Notes: generated by a model not told the origin, from the letters alone. A DNA stretch of 8,433 nucleotides from Phormidesmis priestleyi (GCA_003242115.1 QBMP01000044.1:1-8433); one strand, 5' to 3'; counted from the first letter of the stretch, positions 1 through 6,807 are shown. Numbers and translations are program-made.

Positions 1-20
1 TTTTCGCTGTCTATTATCTC

Positions 21-758
21 CTATCCTATGTATATAGACACTTTATCCTGTCCCACTTGACGGAACCAGTGCCCGTTCACGGCATCGGCAAACATTTCAA
101 AGTTAGCTTGGTAGTAGGCTTGGGTGCGGCACTGATCTTGCCCCAATTCATTTAGGCCATGCCGGTCATAAATCGGCTGCAACGCCTCGCAAATTTCTGG
201 GCTGGGCTGCGGTGGGGTGGCCCATAGCAATATTAAGGCTCCGGTGGACTTGAGCGCAGCGGCTGATTTTTCACAGGCTACTTCGGGTGCAATCCAATGA
301 AAGGAGGTGGCGGCGATTACCGCATCAAAGGTTTGCTCATGGAGTGGATAGGCTTCAAAGGTGCTGTTGACAATGCGAACGGCTGGGTATGCCTCACAGG
401 CTTGACGCGCCAAGGCACAAGCCGCTGGGCTAGGCTCTATGCCGATAATGCTCAGTCCTTTGGTGGCCAAAGCAGCGGTCGCAATTCCTGGCCCGCAGCC
501 AATTTCGAGCACTGAGGCGGGTTCGGCTTGGCTCAGTTCGGCTTGGGCGAGTCCGGATTGAGTCAGTCCGGATTGAATCAGTCTGGCTTGGGCGATCGCC
601 TGCTCTACTTGCTCTATCAGAGTATTTGGATAGCTCGGTCTTGCCCAGCGATAAGCTTTGGCCGCGCCGCTGTACCATGCTTGCCGCGCTTCTGGGCTGT
701 GGTTTTGGTCAAAAGACTGGTACCAATCGTACCAGCGGTTTGAGTGGGCGGTTTCCAT
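21..758 (-). CDS. Class I SAM-dependent methyltransferase, apparently C-terminally shortened
   Basis: Probable cytosolic methyltransferase that uses S-adenosylmethionine; the substrate is unknown. The 245-residue product has an N-terminal WYSGAAKAYRWARPSYP segment (about 28-44). SAM-binding motif I is VLEIGCGPG (83-91), followed by the acidic motif II end GIEPS (106-110). The family-typical AATSFHWI is at 149-156 and a strand LILLWA at 175-180. I recall relatives as running roughly 270-290 residues and ending in a conserved segment resembling YSxDDYLxLLSTxSPY. Here the protein stops after FRQVGQDKVSIYIG and that segment is absent in all three frames of the remaining bases, so the 3' end looks truncated or rearranged. 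An expanded pentapeptide repeat (about residues 56-79) lies just before motif I. The ATG start has no strong Shine-Dalgarno sequence. The gene is divergent from the CBS gene. The family call is firm; the specific function is not. Confidence 0.85.
   Translation of the reverse strand: METAHSNRWYDWYQSFDQNHSPEARQAWYSGAAKAYRWARPSYPNTLIEQVEQAIAQARLIQSGLTQSGLAQAELSQAEPASVLEIGCGPGIATAALATKGLSIIGIEPSPAACALARQACEAYPAVRIVNSTFEAYPLHEQTFDAVIAATSFHWIAPEVACEKSAAALKSTGALILLWATPPQPSPEICEALQPIYDRHGLNELGQDQCRTQAYYQANFEMFADAVNGHWFRQVGQDKVSIYIG
521..595. repeat. 15-bp tandem repeat, five units, inside the methyltransferase gene
   Basis: Five head-to-tail 15-bp units start at 521, 536, 551, 566 and 581. Examples are GTTCGGCTTGGCTCA, GTCCGGATTGAGTCA and GTCTGGCTTGGGCGA. 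The period is a multiple of three, so the reading frame is kept. It encodes a pentapeptide series (QSGLT, QSGLA, QAELS, QAEPA) in the linker just before SAM motif I. The units differ by a few substitutions, so this is an older expansion, not a recent exact duplication. Confidence 0.9.
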
Positions 759-764
759 GAGGCT

Positions 765-799
765 AAGTTCGGACTAATCCTAATTAAGTTCGGGCTGAT
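765..799. repeat. Imperfect 14-bp direct repeat, 21-bp period, upstream of the methyltransferase
   Basis: AAGTTCGGACTAAT (765-778) and AAGTTCGGGCTGAT (786-799) match at 12 of 14 positions and lie 21 bp apart, about two DNA helical turns. They sit between the methyltransferase start and the proposed CBS promoter, a place where an operator could act on both divergent genes. The core AGTTCGG also resembles the 15-bp repeat inside the methyltransferase, so the pair may just be stray repeat units. Confidence 0.4.
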
Positions 800-801
800 T
801 T

Positions 802-830
802 TTGAGAGTCAATACTTTTATGACTATCTT
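802..830 (+). promoter_or_regulatory. Candidate sigma70-type promoter for the CBS/CP12-like gene
   Basis: TTGAGA (802-807) is followed after 17 bp by TATCTT (825-830), a reasonable -35/-10 pair. Transcription would start near 837 and leave a leader of about 180 nt before the ATG at 1016. The call rests on similarity to consensus only. Confidence 0.35.
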
Positions 831-1002
831 CATAACTTCCTCACAGTTTTCAGCGATAAGTGAAGTTACACGACTAGACGTTACACAGTTATCAGTCTGA
901 CATGAATCCGTTAACCCCATTCATCCCATTCATCAGTAGAGCGCTCTGTGCTGCCTTGACCGGCTGATTTAATTGGCAGACTGGGCAGAAGGGAGCTTTA
1001 CG

Positions 1003-1008
1003 AAGGAG
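1003..1008 (+). promoter_or_regulatory. Ribosome binding site of the CBS/CP12-like gene
   Basis: AAGGAG lies seven bases before the ATG at 1016. It is the strongest Shine-Dalgarno sequence in the window and supports that start. Confidence 0.8.
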
Positions 1009-1015
1009 ATTTACC

Positions 1016-1537
1016 ATGCTAACAGTTGCTGACATTATGACTCGTGAGGTGGTGACCATTCGCAGTTCGGCGAAGGTGACACAGGCCATAGCGCTGATGC
1101 AAAAACATAAGGTGCGATCGCTCATCGTCGAAAGAGCTGTTCAATGCGGCGCTTACAGCATTCTGACAGCGCGCGATATTGTCTATGGCGTCACCGCCAA
1201 ATCCGCAGATCCTACCAGCATCATGGTCTGCGAGATTATGACAACGCCCTGCATTGCGGTAGAGCCGCATATGAGTTTACCTGCTGTTGCCAAACGCTTT
1301 TTAACTCAAAATATCAAGCGGGCTCCGGTGATTGAAGACAACCAATTATTAGGCGTGGTTTCGATCACGGATATTATCATGAAGAGCAATATAGACGTTT
1401 TTGAGCTACCCGCTGATCTGTCGCAGCGCATTGAAATTGCCCTACGCCACAGTCGGCTGAGCTGGGTTGAAGGTCATCAGCTTGAGCAAGAAAGTGAAAT
1501 TGCCTGGGAATTGCTCGAAGAGCTGAACTGCCGATAA
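1016..1537 (+). CDS. CBS-domain pair protein with a C-terminal CP12-like segment
   Basis: Predicted cytosolic regulator of 173 residues. CBS domain 1 spans about 1-62 (VADIMTREVVTI...ILTARDIV) and CBS domain 2 about 68-125 (VCEIMTTPCIAVEP...VVSITDII). CBS pairs usually bind adenosine nucleotides and sense energy state. The tail (about 133-173) contains IAWELLEEL, which resembles the AWDxVEEL core of CP12, the small protein that controls phosphoribulokinase and GAPDH in the Calvin cycle. Cyanobacterial CBS-CP12 fusions are an established family, and this looks like a member. It ends soon after that core, so it lacks the C-terminal CP12 cysteine loop. The positions where the N-terminal cysteine pair would fall hold other residues (Ser160 in place of the ExCA cysteine); the only tail cysteine is Cys172. 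AAGGAG at 1003-1008, seven bases before the ATG, fixes the start. The CBS pair is certain; the CP12 assignment is good but based on a short motif. Confidence 0.88.
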   Translation: MLTVADIMTREVVTIRSSAKVTQAIALMQKHKVRSLIVERAVQCGAYSILTARDIVYGVTAKSADPTSIMVCEIMTTPCIAVEPHMSLPAVAKRFLTQNIKRAPVIEDNQLLGVVSITDIIMKSNIDVFELPADLSQRIEIALRHSRLSWVEGHQLEQESEIAWELLEELNCR

Positions 1538-1565
1538 CAAACAGAATTGAGTTATCTAGCTATCG

Positions 1566-2606
1566 TTACGAACTTGTTGGATATCTGAGGCTAAGCTGAT
1601 TGCGGCTGTCGATAGTGATGGTCGCGCCGCAAAGATCTAGGTTGTTCCAATTGAGTCGTGAGTAGTTTCCGCCTAGCTGAATGGTCAAATTAGCTGTGCA
1701 GCTTTGGTTGGCGCTCAGCGTAACGTTTTGAGATTGGCCCCTCGCTACGGCTCCATTTAAAAGCTCTCTTTCTGCAATTTTGATCGATAGCAAATCGACC
1801 GTGCCATTGTTAATCACGCTTAGGCGATTATTTGCTGCTGTGGCTTGTGAGCCTTTAGCATAGTCAATCACGCACACGGTGCGATAGACGGCATGAGAGC
1901 CACAGCCAGCGCCCGCAATCGTCCAGTTAGGTGAAAAGAGATTGGTTCTATGTCCCCGACTCGGTACGCCGTCATCCACAATCAGGCTGATGATTACGCC
2001 TTGCGCGGTGGTCGATCCGTAGTCAATATTTTCGCCTGCACTTAATGGCTGCACTCCAAATCGCGTTAGTCGCTGCGATAAGCTGCTGCCATCTGAGCTA
2101 GTGTGGCCAACTTCGCCTCCTTGCTGATCTTGCGCGTGAGCTTTTGCTGCGCGGGCTACGTTGTCTGATAGCGTCAGTGCGCCGACGGCTGGCTGATTGC
2201 GTAAAAAGCGAATTGCTTCTTCTACGGCTGGTTTGCCTTCGTTAGTTGTCAGCGTACAGTTTTGGCCGCAGCCGTTGGGAATATTACCCTGGGCATTCAT
2301 CCGAGCCAAATACGCTTCTAAAATGGGGATATAGCTCTGTGGATTTTGGCGGATACGGTTGTGCTCTGTAATAATGTTTTGCTCAATGGTGGCCCAGTTG
2401 ACAGGTTGGTTGGCAGATTGGTTGGAAGATTGGTTGGATTGAGCTAGCGTCTGAGCTTGGGCTGCGATTGGTGATAGATAAGTAGATAGAAACGCCGATG
2501 GATTGTTTGGGCGATCGCTTGGGTAGCCAACACCTAAGGCTATAGCGATCGCAGTAACGGCCACGGCCAAACCCGCGAAGGAGCGATATCGTCTTGGCAA
2601 CTTCAT
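1566..2606 (-). CDS. Secreted CAP-domain (SCP/PR1-like) protein with C-terminal beta domain
   Basis: Exported 346-residue protein. I chose the ATG at 2606 because GGAG lies ten bases upstream and the product then begins with a signal peptide (MKLPRRYR, then hydrophobic residues about 10-27). A GTG 27 codons upstream would bury that signal. Possible cleavage follows AQA near residue 51; the long gap after the hydrophobic core leaves an uncleaved anchor possible. An Asn/Gln-rich linker (NQSSNQSANQ) precedes the CAP domain (about 75-252). CAP signatures are EHNRIR (81-86), AHAQDQ, GHTSSDG (His168), GENIDYG (Glu192) and GHRTNLF (His219), so the His/Glu cavity residues are kept. The last 88 residues form a small beta domain with two cysteines (QSC, DLC), a type often found at the end of cyanobacterial secreted proteins. 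The exact activity of bacterial CAP proteins is mostly unknown. The gene converges on the CBS gene with a 28-bp gap. Confidence 0.9.
   Translation of the reverse strand: MKLPRRYRSFAGLAVAVTAIAIALGVGYPSDRPNNPSAFLSTYLSPIAAQAQTLAQSNQSSNQSANQPVNWATIEQNIITEHNRIRQNPQSYIPILEAYLARMNAQGNIPNGCGQNCTLTTNEGKPAVEEAIRFLRNQPAVGALTLSDNVARAAKAHAQDQQGGEVGHTSSDGSSLSQRLTRFGVQPLSAGENIDYGSTTAQGVIISLIVDDGVPSRGHRTNLFSPNWTIAGAGCGSHAVYRTVCVIDYAKGSQATAANNRLSVINNGTVDLLSIKIAERELLNGAVARGQSQNVTLSANQSCTANLTIQLGGNYSRLNWNNLDLCGATITIDSRNQLSLRYPTSS
2403..2438. repeat. 12-bp tandem repeat, three units, in the CAP gene
   Basis: Units GGTTGGTTGGCA, GATTGGTTGGAA and GATTGGTTGGAT start at 2403, 2415 and 2427. They encode the NQxx series of the linker between signal region and CAP domain. 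The frame is preserved. Confidence 0.8.
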
Positions 2607-2616
2607 GCTAATCGAT

Positions 2617-2620
2617 CTCC
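2617..2620 (-). promoter_or_regulatory. Ribosome binding site that decides the CAP gene start
   Basis: On the minus strand GGAG lies ten bases before the ATG at 2606. Together with the signal peptide that follows, it favours this start over the upstream GTG. Confidence 0.55.
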
Positions 2621-2731
2621 AGTTAATCTCAAATGCTGGACGTATTGTATGGCGATCAGGAACAGCGATCGCCACCCAAGCGCTCACTTGCAGGCACTGT
2701 CACAACCGTCTTCTTAAGACTTTTTTATTGG

Positions 2732-3700
2732 CTACCATTCGTCATTGTCATGCGCAGCGAAAAGCACCAAAAAGTCATCTAATGCTTCTACCGGATCAGA
2801 AAGCTGTGCATCATTATGATCCGCTAGCTGAGCATCGGATGAATTGGCCTCGGACAGTATCGGATGATTTAGCGAGCTAGCGGGTGAATATTTGGCAGGC
2901 AGCGTCTCCAGCGGTCTTTCAGGCAGGTTTTCAGGCAGACTTTCTAGGTCGCTGTAAATGTAGTCATGATCGTAGTGAATAGCGTTGGGGTGTCTGAGTA
3001 CGGCAAAGCCTAGCTCGATAATTTTGTCGGCAGTAAAGGCTTCAATAATCAAACTAACCATCCGATGAGGATGAATGGTTGGCCGACGGATGAAATAGTC
3101 TCGGCGGGCGAAAAAGGGTTTTTCATCTTTGGGAATGACGATGCCGTGCCGCTTGTGGGCTTCTTGCACAGGACGAATGTATTCGCGGGTGAAGTCGTCT
3201 TGGTTGGGCTGCAAGTGATAGAGGCGCTCGTGCTGCTCCCAGCTCATGGCAAAAAGCAGTTTCAAAATTTCAAAGCCCAAAATGTAGCTGAGCACGCTGC
3301 TGTGTTCATGGGCACTGCCCATCAGAGCGAGTGCGGTTTCCAGGTAGAGGTCGGGGCGCGATCGCGCATCTTTTACCGAATGCACATACACCTGCCGAAT
3401 GTAGCTTCTCACGGTGATGTCATCAATGTCTGCTTGGCTGTGAAAGCGAGCCAAATGCTCATTGACCTGTTCGCGCGTGTCTGCATCGTGCACAATCCGA
3501 GAGAGTAGCCCTTCAGCGGTATAGGCATCTAAAAACTCGGCCTGCTGCGCTGAGGGCGTGGCGCACACCAAATGGCAGAGCGACAGCACATACCGCCGCT
3601 CTTTCCAGGGCAGATCGCTCAGCCAAGCTCTGGCCTCAGGCGGCAGGCTAGACAGAACCGGCACCCTACTGTTGAGACTATTGAGATCAAACGTATTCAT
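2732..3700 (-). CDS. Conserved cyanobacterial protein of unknown function
   Basis: 322 residues from the ATG at 3700 (MNTFDLNSLNSRV). A TTG eight codons upstream is possible, but neither start has a clear Shine-Dalgarno sequence. The protein looks soluble and mostly helical, with no signal peptide or membrane segment. Distinctive stretches are LPWKERRYVLSLCHL (about 31-45), RSYIRQVYVHS (98-108), ILGFEILKLLFAMSWEQHERLY (140-161) and PKDEKPFFARRDYFIRRP (190-207). I recognise the style of a cyanobacteria-specific family but no known domain. I have a weak memory that relatives carry the database name cobyrinic acid a,c-diamide synthase; no P-loop or amidotransferase motif here supports that. The tail (about 251-322) is low-complexity and acidic, with ESLP/ENLP/ERPL/ETLP four-residue periodicity and a repeated DAQL. 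The gene lies 91 bp downstream of the PMT gene on the same strand, so co-transcription is possible. Confidence 0.8.
   Translation of the reverse strand: MNTFDLNSLNSRVPVLSSLPPEARAWLSDLPWKERRYVLSLCHLVCATPSAQQAEFLDAYTAEGLLSRIVHDADTREQVNEHLARFHSQADIDDITVRSYIRQVYVHSVKDARSRPDLYLETALALMGSAHEHSSVLSYILGFEILKLLFAMSWEQHERLYHLQPNQDDFTREYIRPVQEAHKRHGIVIPKDEKPFFARRDYFIRRPTIHPHRMVSLIIEAFTADKIIELGFAVLRHPNAIHYDHDYIYSDLESLPENLPERPLETLPAKYSPASSLNHPILSEANSSDAQLADHNDAQLSDPVEALDDFLVLFAAHDNDEW
2920..2943. repeat. 12-bp tandem repeat, two clear units, in the unknown-function gene
   Basis: CAGGCAGGTTTT (2920-2931) and CAGGCAGACTTT (2932-2943). The encoded peptide keeps a four-residue rhythm beyond these units (ESLP, ENLP, ERPL, ETLP), so degenerate copies extend to about 2900. 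It lies in the C-terminal low-complexity tail. Confidence 0.6.
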
Positions 3701-3791
3701 TGGGCTAAGGTACGATTGCGACAAACGTCATTTTGTTTTAGATTGCCCATTTGAGTCGCCGTTCAGCCGATCCGGCGATCGCGCCTGATCG

Positions 3792-5288
3792 CTAAATCCA
3801 AGATTTCAGCCACCAGCGCCAGCTCAGGCTTTCAGATGTGAGCGGCAAGCCTAAGCTCAGCGGTAGCCAGAATAAAAACGACAGCGCGATCGCCCCTAGC
3901 ATGATCCAGCTTATAGTTTTTGCCCAAGGACGATTCACTGGCGAATACAGCCACTCGCTGAGCAGCCAAGCCAATGTCATAAAACTAAAAACAACAGCAG
4001 GCATGTACAAATAAATAAAGGTACAGCGGCCAACAACTGCCCAAGGAAGCCAGTTTGTAGCGTAGCCAATGAGCAGATAAGCAGCCAAAGGATGGTTGCG
4101 CCAAGAACCGTTCAGGGAATTGTTTTTGACGGTTTCTTCAGAACTACTCAAAGCATGACTTGGAGGCTTTCTGGGAGACTGCCTGAAAGACTGCCTGAAA
4201 GACTGTCTGGAAAGAACATTCTTGCCAAAAATTACAACAGCTTTTGCAAGGCCGATTGCGACTGCTATGGCTAACACAGCGATCGCGGCACTAGAAAGCC
4301 ACCAAAGCACTGGATTTCCTAGATTACTGACCGAATAAGCCCAAGGGCCCTTTTTTTCGTACCAGTAAGCAATGGGCTTAATCAACAGCGGCCAGGTGTA
4401 CCACTTAGAGCAAGCCGAATGGCTGTGAGTGCCTAAATGAAGATGGAAGGTTAGCAAGGTACGGTGTAAAGCAATAAAGTGCTCTTTGCTCAAATAGAGA
4501 TGCGGCCACCAGAGGGCGCTGTAAGTAAAGGCAGGAATCAGAATGCCATAGGTGCAAAGGGCGGCGATCTGCCTGCTCAGTGCCTTGATCTGAGGAATTC
4601 GCCCGGAGACTCGAAGCAGCTTGTTGTTCTGATAAAGTTCCCAAATCAACAGGCTAAGCAAGTAACCGATTGCATTCCATTTGGTGGCGATCGCACAGCC
4701 CAAAGCTATTCCCGCCAGTACCCGATAAACGGTTACCCTCACAGCAGGTGATGCCGCCTGTTGACGCTGAGGTAGACGCTGAGGTTGATGCTGAATAAGG
4801 TGAGCTTGCAGCCACAGCCAATGACCTAGCAAGCCAAAGAAAACGAGATATATATTGATCAACGCATAGCGAGACTCGGTGATGAAAAGGCCATCAATTG
4901 CGACAAAGCCACCAGCTAAACAGGCAAATGTCCATTGTTTAGCCGGATTTTGGGCCGGGTTTTGAGTCTGCTCGGCCGCTTGCTTGGTCACGGTGTTCAA
5001 TTCGCTCAGCGTCAAAGCAATTCCCATCACGAGCAAAGGCACTAGCCCACCTACCAAGGCATTCATCCAGCGATGGCTAACCGGACTCTCTAAAAACAAG
5101 TCCTTGCTCAGAAAAATGCCCGCAGCAATGAAGTATTTGCCTAAAGGTGGATGGGCATCAAATTCTGGCATCCCCGCTAGGTAAGCCTGAGCAAATTTGA
5201 CGTAATAAACCTCATCAAAAACAAAGATATCAAAACGCTCTAGGTGCCAAAATCGCAGCCCAAAGCTCAAGGCGGTGACGACTATCAA
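3792..5288 (-). CDS. PMT-family (GT39) dolichyl/polyprenyl-phosphate-mannose-protein mannosyltransferase
   Basis: Polytopic membrane glycosyltransferase. PMTs move mannose from a polyprenyl-phosphate donor to Ser/Thr of proteins on the outer face of the membrane. Over 498 residues from the TTG at 5288 it shows the first-loop FDEVYY acidic motif (24-29), DAHPPLGKY (44-52), the ITESRYALINIYLVFF helix (136-151), the YTWPLLIKPIAYWYE segment (297-311) and the C-terminal LPWAVVGRCTFIYLYMP (414-430). Hydrophobic helices fill the rest, as expected for the PMT plus PMT_4TMC layout. Hydrophilic linkers carry short repeats (QNPA, PQR, RQSF). The start is uncertain: the frame stays open 39 codons beyond this TTG to a TAA at 5406-5408. 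That extension holds a basic stretch and the first part of the first membrane helix, as relatives have, but no ATG or GTG. The real protein is therefore probably longer. Substrates are unknown. Confidence 0.9.
   Translation of the reverse strand: MIVVTALSFGLRFWHLERFDIFVFDEVYYVKFAQAYLAGMPEFDAHPPLGKYFIAAGIFLSKDLFLESPVSHRWMNALVGGLVPLLVMGIALTLSELNTVTKQAAEQTQNPAQNPAKQWTFACLAGGFVAIDGLFITESRYALINIYLVFFGLLGHWLWLQAHLIQHQPQRLPQRQQAASPAVRVTVYRVLAGIALGCAIATKWNAIGYLLSLLIWELYQNNKLLRVSGRIPQIKALSRQIAALCTYGILIPAFTYSALWWPHLYLSKEHFIALHRTLLTFHLHLGTHSHSACSKWYTWPLLIKPIAYWYEKKGPWAYSVSNLGNPVLWWLSSAAIAVLAIAVAIGLAKAVVIFGKNVLSRQSFRQSFRQSPRKPPSHALSSSEETVKNNSLNGSWRNHPLAAYLLIGYATNWLPWAVVGRCTFIYLYMPAVVFSFMTLAWLLSEWLYSPVNRPWAKTISWIMLGAIALSFLFWLPLSLGLPLTSESLSWRWWLKSWI
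4165..4212. repeat. 12-bp tandem repeat, about four units, in the PMT gene
   Basis: Two identical units GACTGCCTGAAA (4177-4188, 4189-4200) are flanked by degenerate units GGCTTTCTGGGA (4165-4176) and GACTGTCTGGAA (4201-4212). They encode the RQSF series in a hydrophilic loop between membrane helices. Confidence 0.85.
4760..4795. repeat. 12-bp tandem repeat, three units, in the PMT gene
   Basis: Units GTTGACGCTGAG, GTAGACGCTGAG and GTTGATGCTGAA start at 4760, 4772 and 4784. They encode the QHQPQRLPQRQQ loop at about residues 166-177. Confidence 0.8.
4942..4965. repeat. 12-bp tandem duplication in the PMT gene
   Basis: GCCGGATTTTGG and GCCGGGTTTTGA are adjacent (4942-4953, 4954-4965) and encode QNPAQNPA in the loop at about residues 109-116. 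Confidence 0.65.
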
Positions 5289-5512
5289 CCCCAGATAAGC
5301 CCAGTGATTTTGACTTAGCTTTAGCTTACGAATAAGTTTGGCAAGCCTATTAAAAAGCTTGCGTGATACGGTGAGAATATATTTTACCGGAAACTGTTCT
5401 ATTTTTTAGTCTCCGCGCAGCTTTCACTGATTTGCGGCTGATACCTCGCTGCCTGCGTCTGACTCAGCAAAGGTGTTAGAAAAATCGTTAACTTTATCAA
5501 GTCTTTAATTTT

Positions 5513-5516
5513 GGAG
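5513..5516 (+). promoter_or_regulatory. Ribosome binding site supporting a TTG start
   Basis: GGAG lies seven bases before the TTG at 5524. With the hydrophobic N-terminus that follows, it supports TTG as the hydrolase start. Confidence 0.6.
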
Positions 5517-5523
5517 CATTATT

Positions 5524-6771
5524 TTGGCAATAGGACGCGCAATCATTTGGCTGCTAGCGGGAGCGACTTTTTTTCTCAGTTTGTGGATTGTCTTACCGGC
5601 CCCGACCTTATTTTGGTTGCCGCTTGCGGTCGGTGCACCTGAGATTAGTCCGCTATTAGCCGCTGTGAGCCTCATTTTGCTAGGAACAGCGATAGCGATT
5701 AAACCCAGGAATAGATCCAGCAAATTTGGGCAGCGATCTAAACGCGGTCTGCCTCGCCTGAATTTCAGCCCAGCGACGACTCTATTAATAGCGCTCTTAC
5801 TCGCCAGTTTAGGCTTGAGCAGCTTGCCTCTCCTTCAGCAGCCGAGCGCGGTTGCCCAAGCTGAAAAGTCGATGGCAATGGCCTTCCCTAGCCTCAAGCA
5901 GACCGCTTCTTCGGGGTCTTTTTCTAGTCCTTTCTCTGGGCTTAATTTTGTGCGAGGGATGCCGGTAGATGAGGTGCGATCGCAAACTCACATTCCCTTT
6001 GCCAGTCCAGCCGGGACTGAATTGACGCTAGATCTTTATCAGCCATTATTACCCGGCAGCTATCCGGCGGTGGTGACCATTTATGGCGGCAGTTGGGCTG
6101 AGGGTAGCCCGATGAGCAGTGAAGCGATCGCTCGTTTTTTAGCCACTAGAGGCTATGTCGTGGTCGCAATTGACTATCGCCATGCGCCGCAGTACCAGTT
6201 TCCGGCGCAGCTTGAAGATGTGCAAACGGCACTGGCATTTGTGCGCGATCGCGCCGACGAGTATGAGATTGACAGAGATGCAATAGCCCTTCTGGGCTGG
6301 TCAGCCGGTGCTCAGCTAGCCATGCTGGCAGGCTTTCAGCCCAACGCCAACATCCGCAGCATCATCGACTACTACGGCCCCGTTGATCTTGCCGCAGGTT
6401 ACAGCGATCCGCCCAACCCCGATCCCATAGATGTCAAACAAGTCCTCTCTGCCTTCATTGGCGGCACCCCCAGCGAACTTCCGGCAGCTTACGCCCAAGC
6501 CTCACCCATTACTTACGTCAAAGCAGCAATTGATTCCCCTGAAGCTAATCCATTACCCCCCGTGCTGCTCATCTATGGCGGACGCGATCACATCGTCGAA
6601 GCTCGATTTGGCCGCAAACTCTATGACCTGCTGAAGCTCAGCGGCTCCGCCGCCGCCTTTATCAAAATTCCCTGGGCCGAGCACGCATTTGACAAAGTAT
6701 TTAGCGGCGTCAGCAATCAGCTAGCCCTGCATTTCGTCGAGCAATTTCTCGATCAGACATTGCGCCCATAG
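5524..6771 (+). CDS. Membrane-anchored alpha/beta hydrolase (esterase/lipase family)
   Basis: 415-residue serine hydrolase, probably a carboxylesterase of the BD-FAE/acetyl-esterase type. The N-terminal third has three hydrophobic helices (about 6-25, 41-59, 83-103). The loop between the second and third is strongly basic (60-78), which places it in the cytoplasm and the catalytic domain outside (periplasm or thylakoid lumen). The catalytic domain runs from about 145 to 415. The nucleophile motif is GWSAG (Ser260), the acid is probably Asp355 in YGGRD, and the base His387 in EHAF. The oxyanion-hole motif is IYGGSW (186-191), with Tyr where many relatives have the His of HGG. AVAQA at 109-113 after the third helix could be a signal-peptidase site that releases the enzyme. 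The start is TTG with GGAG seven bases upstream. It is divergent from PMT and convergent with the Rpn gene. The natural substrate is unknown. Confidence 0.9.
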   Translation: MAIGRAIIWLLAGATFFLSLWIVLPAPTLFWLPLAVGAPEISPLLAAVSLILLGTAIAIKPRNRSSKFGQRSKRGLPRLNFSPATTLLIALLLASLGLSSLPLLQQPSAVAQAEKSMAMAFPSLKQTASSGSFSSPFSGLNFVRGMPVDEVRSQTHIPFASPAGTELTLDLYQPLLPGSYPAVVTIYGGSWAEGSPMSSEAIARFLATRGYVVVAIDYRHAPQYQFPAQLEDVQTALAFVRDRADEYEIDRDAIALLGWSAGAQLAMLAGFQPNANIRSIIDYYGPVDLAAGYSDPPNPDPIDVKQVLSAFIGGTPSELPAAYAQASPITYVKAAIDSPEANPLPPVLLIYGGRDHIVEARFGRKLYDLLKLSGSAAAFIKIPWAEHAFDKVFSGVSNQLALHFVEQFLDQTLRP

Positions 6772-6806
6772 AAAATCGCACAGAAAATCGCGTGGAAAAT
6801 CGATCT
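6771..6806. repeat. 12-bp tandem repeat, three units, between convergent genes
   Basis: GAAAATCGCACA, GAAAATCGCGTG and GAAAATCGATCT start at 6771, 6783 and 6795 and fill nearly the whole gap between the hydrolase and Rpn stop codons. Non-coding. No hairpin plus T-run terminator is visible here. Confidence 0.8.
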
Positions 6807-6807
6807 T

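Noticed and set aside
521..595. Regular repeats considered as a CRISPR array
   Set aside because: Units are directly adjacent with no spacers and lie inside a coding frame.
865..886. GTTACAC direct repeat with 15-bp period in the CBS leader
   Set aside because: Seven-base repeats are too short to call a binding site here, and nothing else supports one.
916..933. CCCATTCAT duplicated in tandem in the CBS leader
   Set aside because: A single 9-bp duplication with no visible role; it may reflect the same slippage tendency as the longer repeats.
2708..2726. GTCTT-CTT-AAGAC followed by six T, resembling an intrinsic terminator on the plus strand
   Set aside because: The stem is only five AT-rich pairs and no plus-strand gene lies upstream; on the minus strand the T-run is on the wrong side.
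2605..2880. Plus-strand 91-codon open frame
   Set aside because: It overlaps the well-supported CAP and unknown-function genes in antisense, has no ribosome site or domain, and is a shadow.
3065..3508. Plus-strand 147-codon open frame
   Set aside because: It lies wholly antisense to the conserved unknown-function gene and shows no recognisable motif.
5341..5362. GCAAGC...GCTTGC six-bp hairpin with a 10-base loop
   Set aside because: It is short, lies in the probable coding extension of PMT, and has no T-run; likely chance.
592..6252. Many GCGATCGC palindromes considered as operators or hairpins
   Set aside because: They match the HIP1 octamer that is spread across many cyanobacterial genomes, mostly inside genes.
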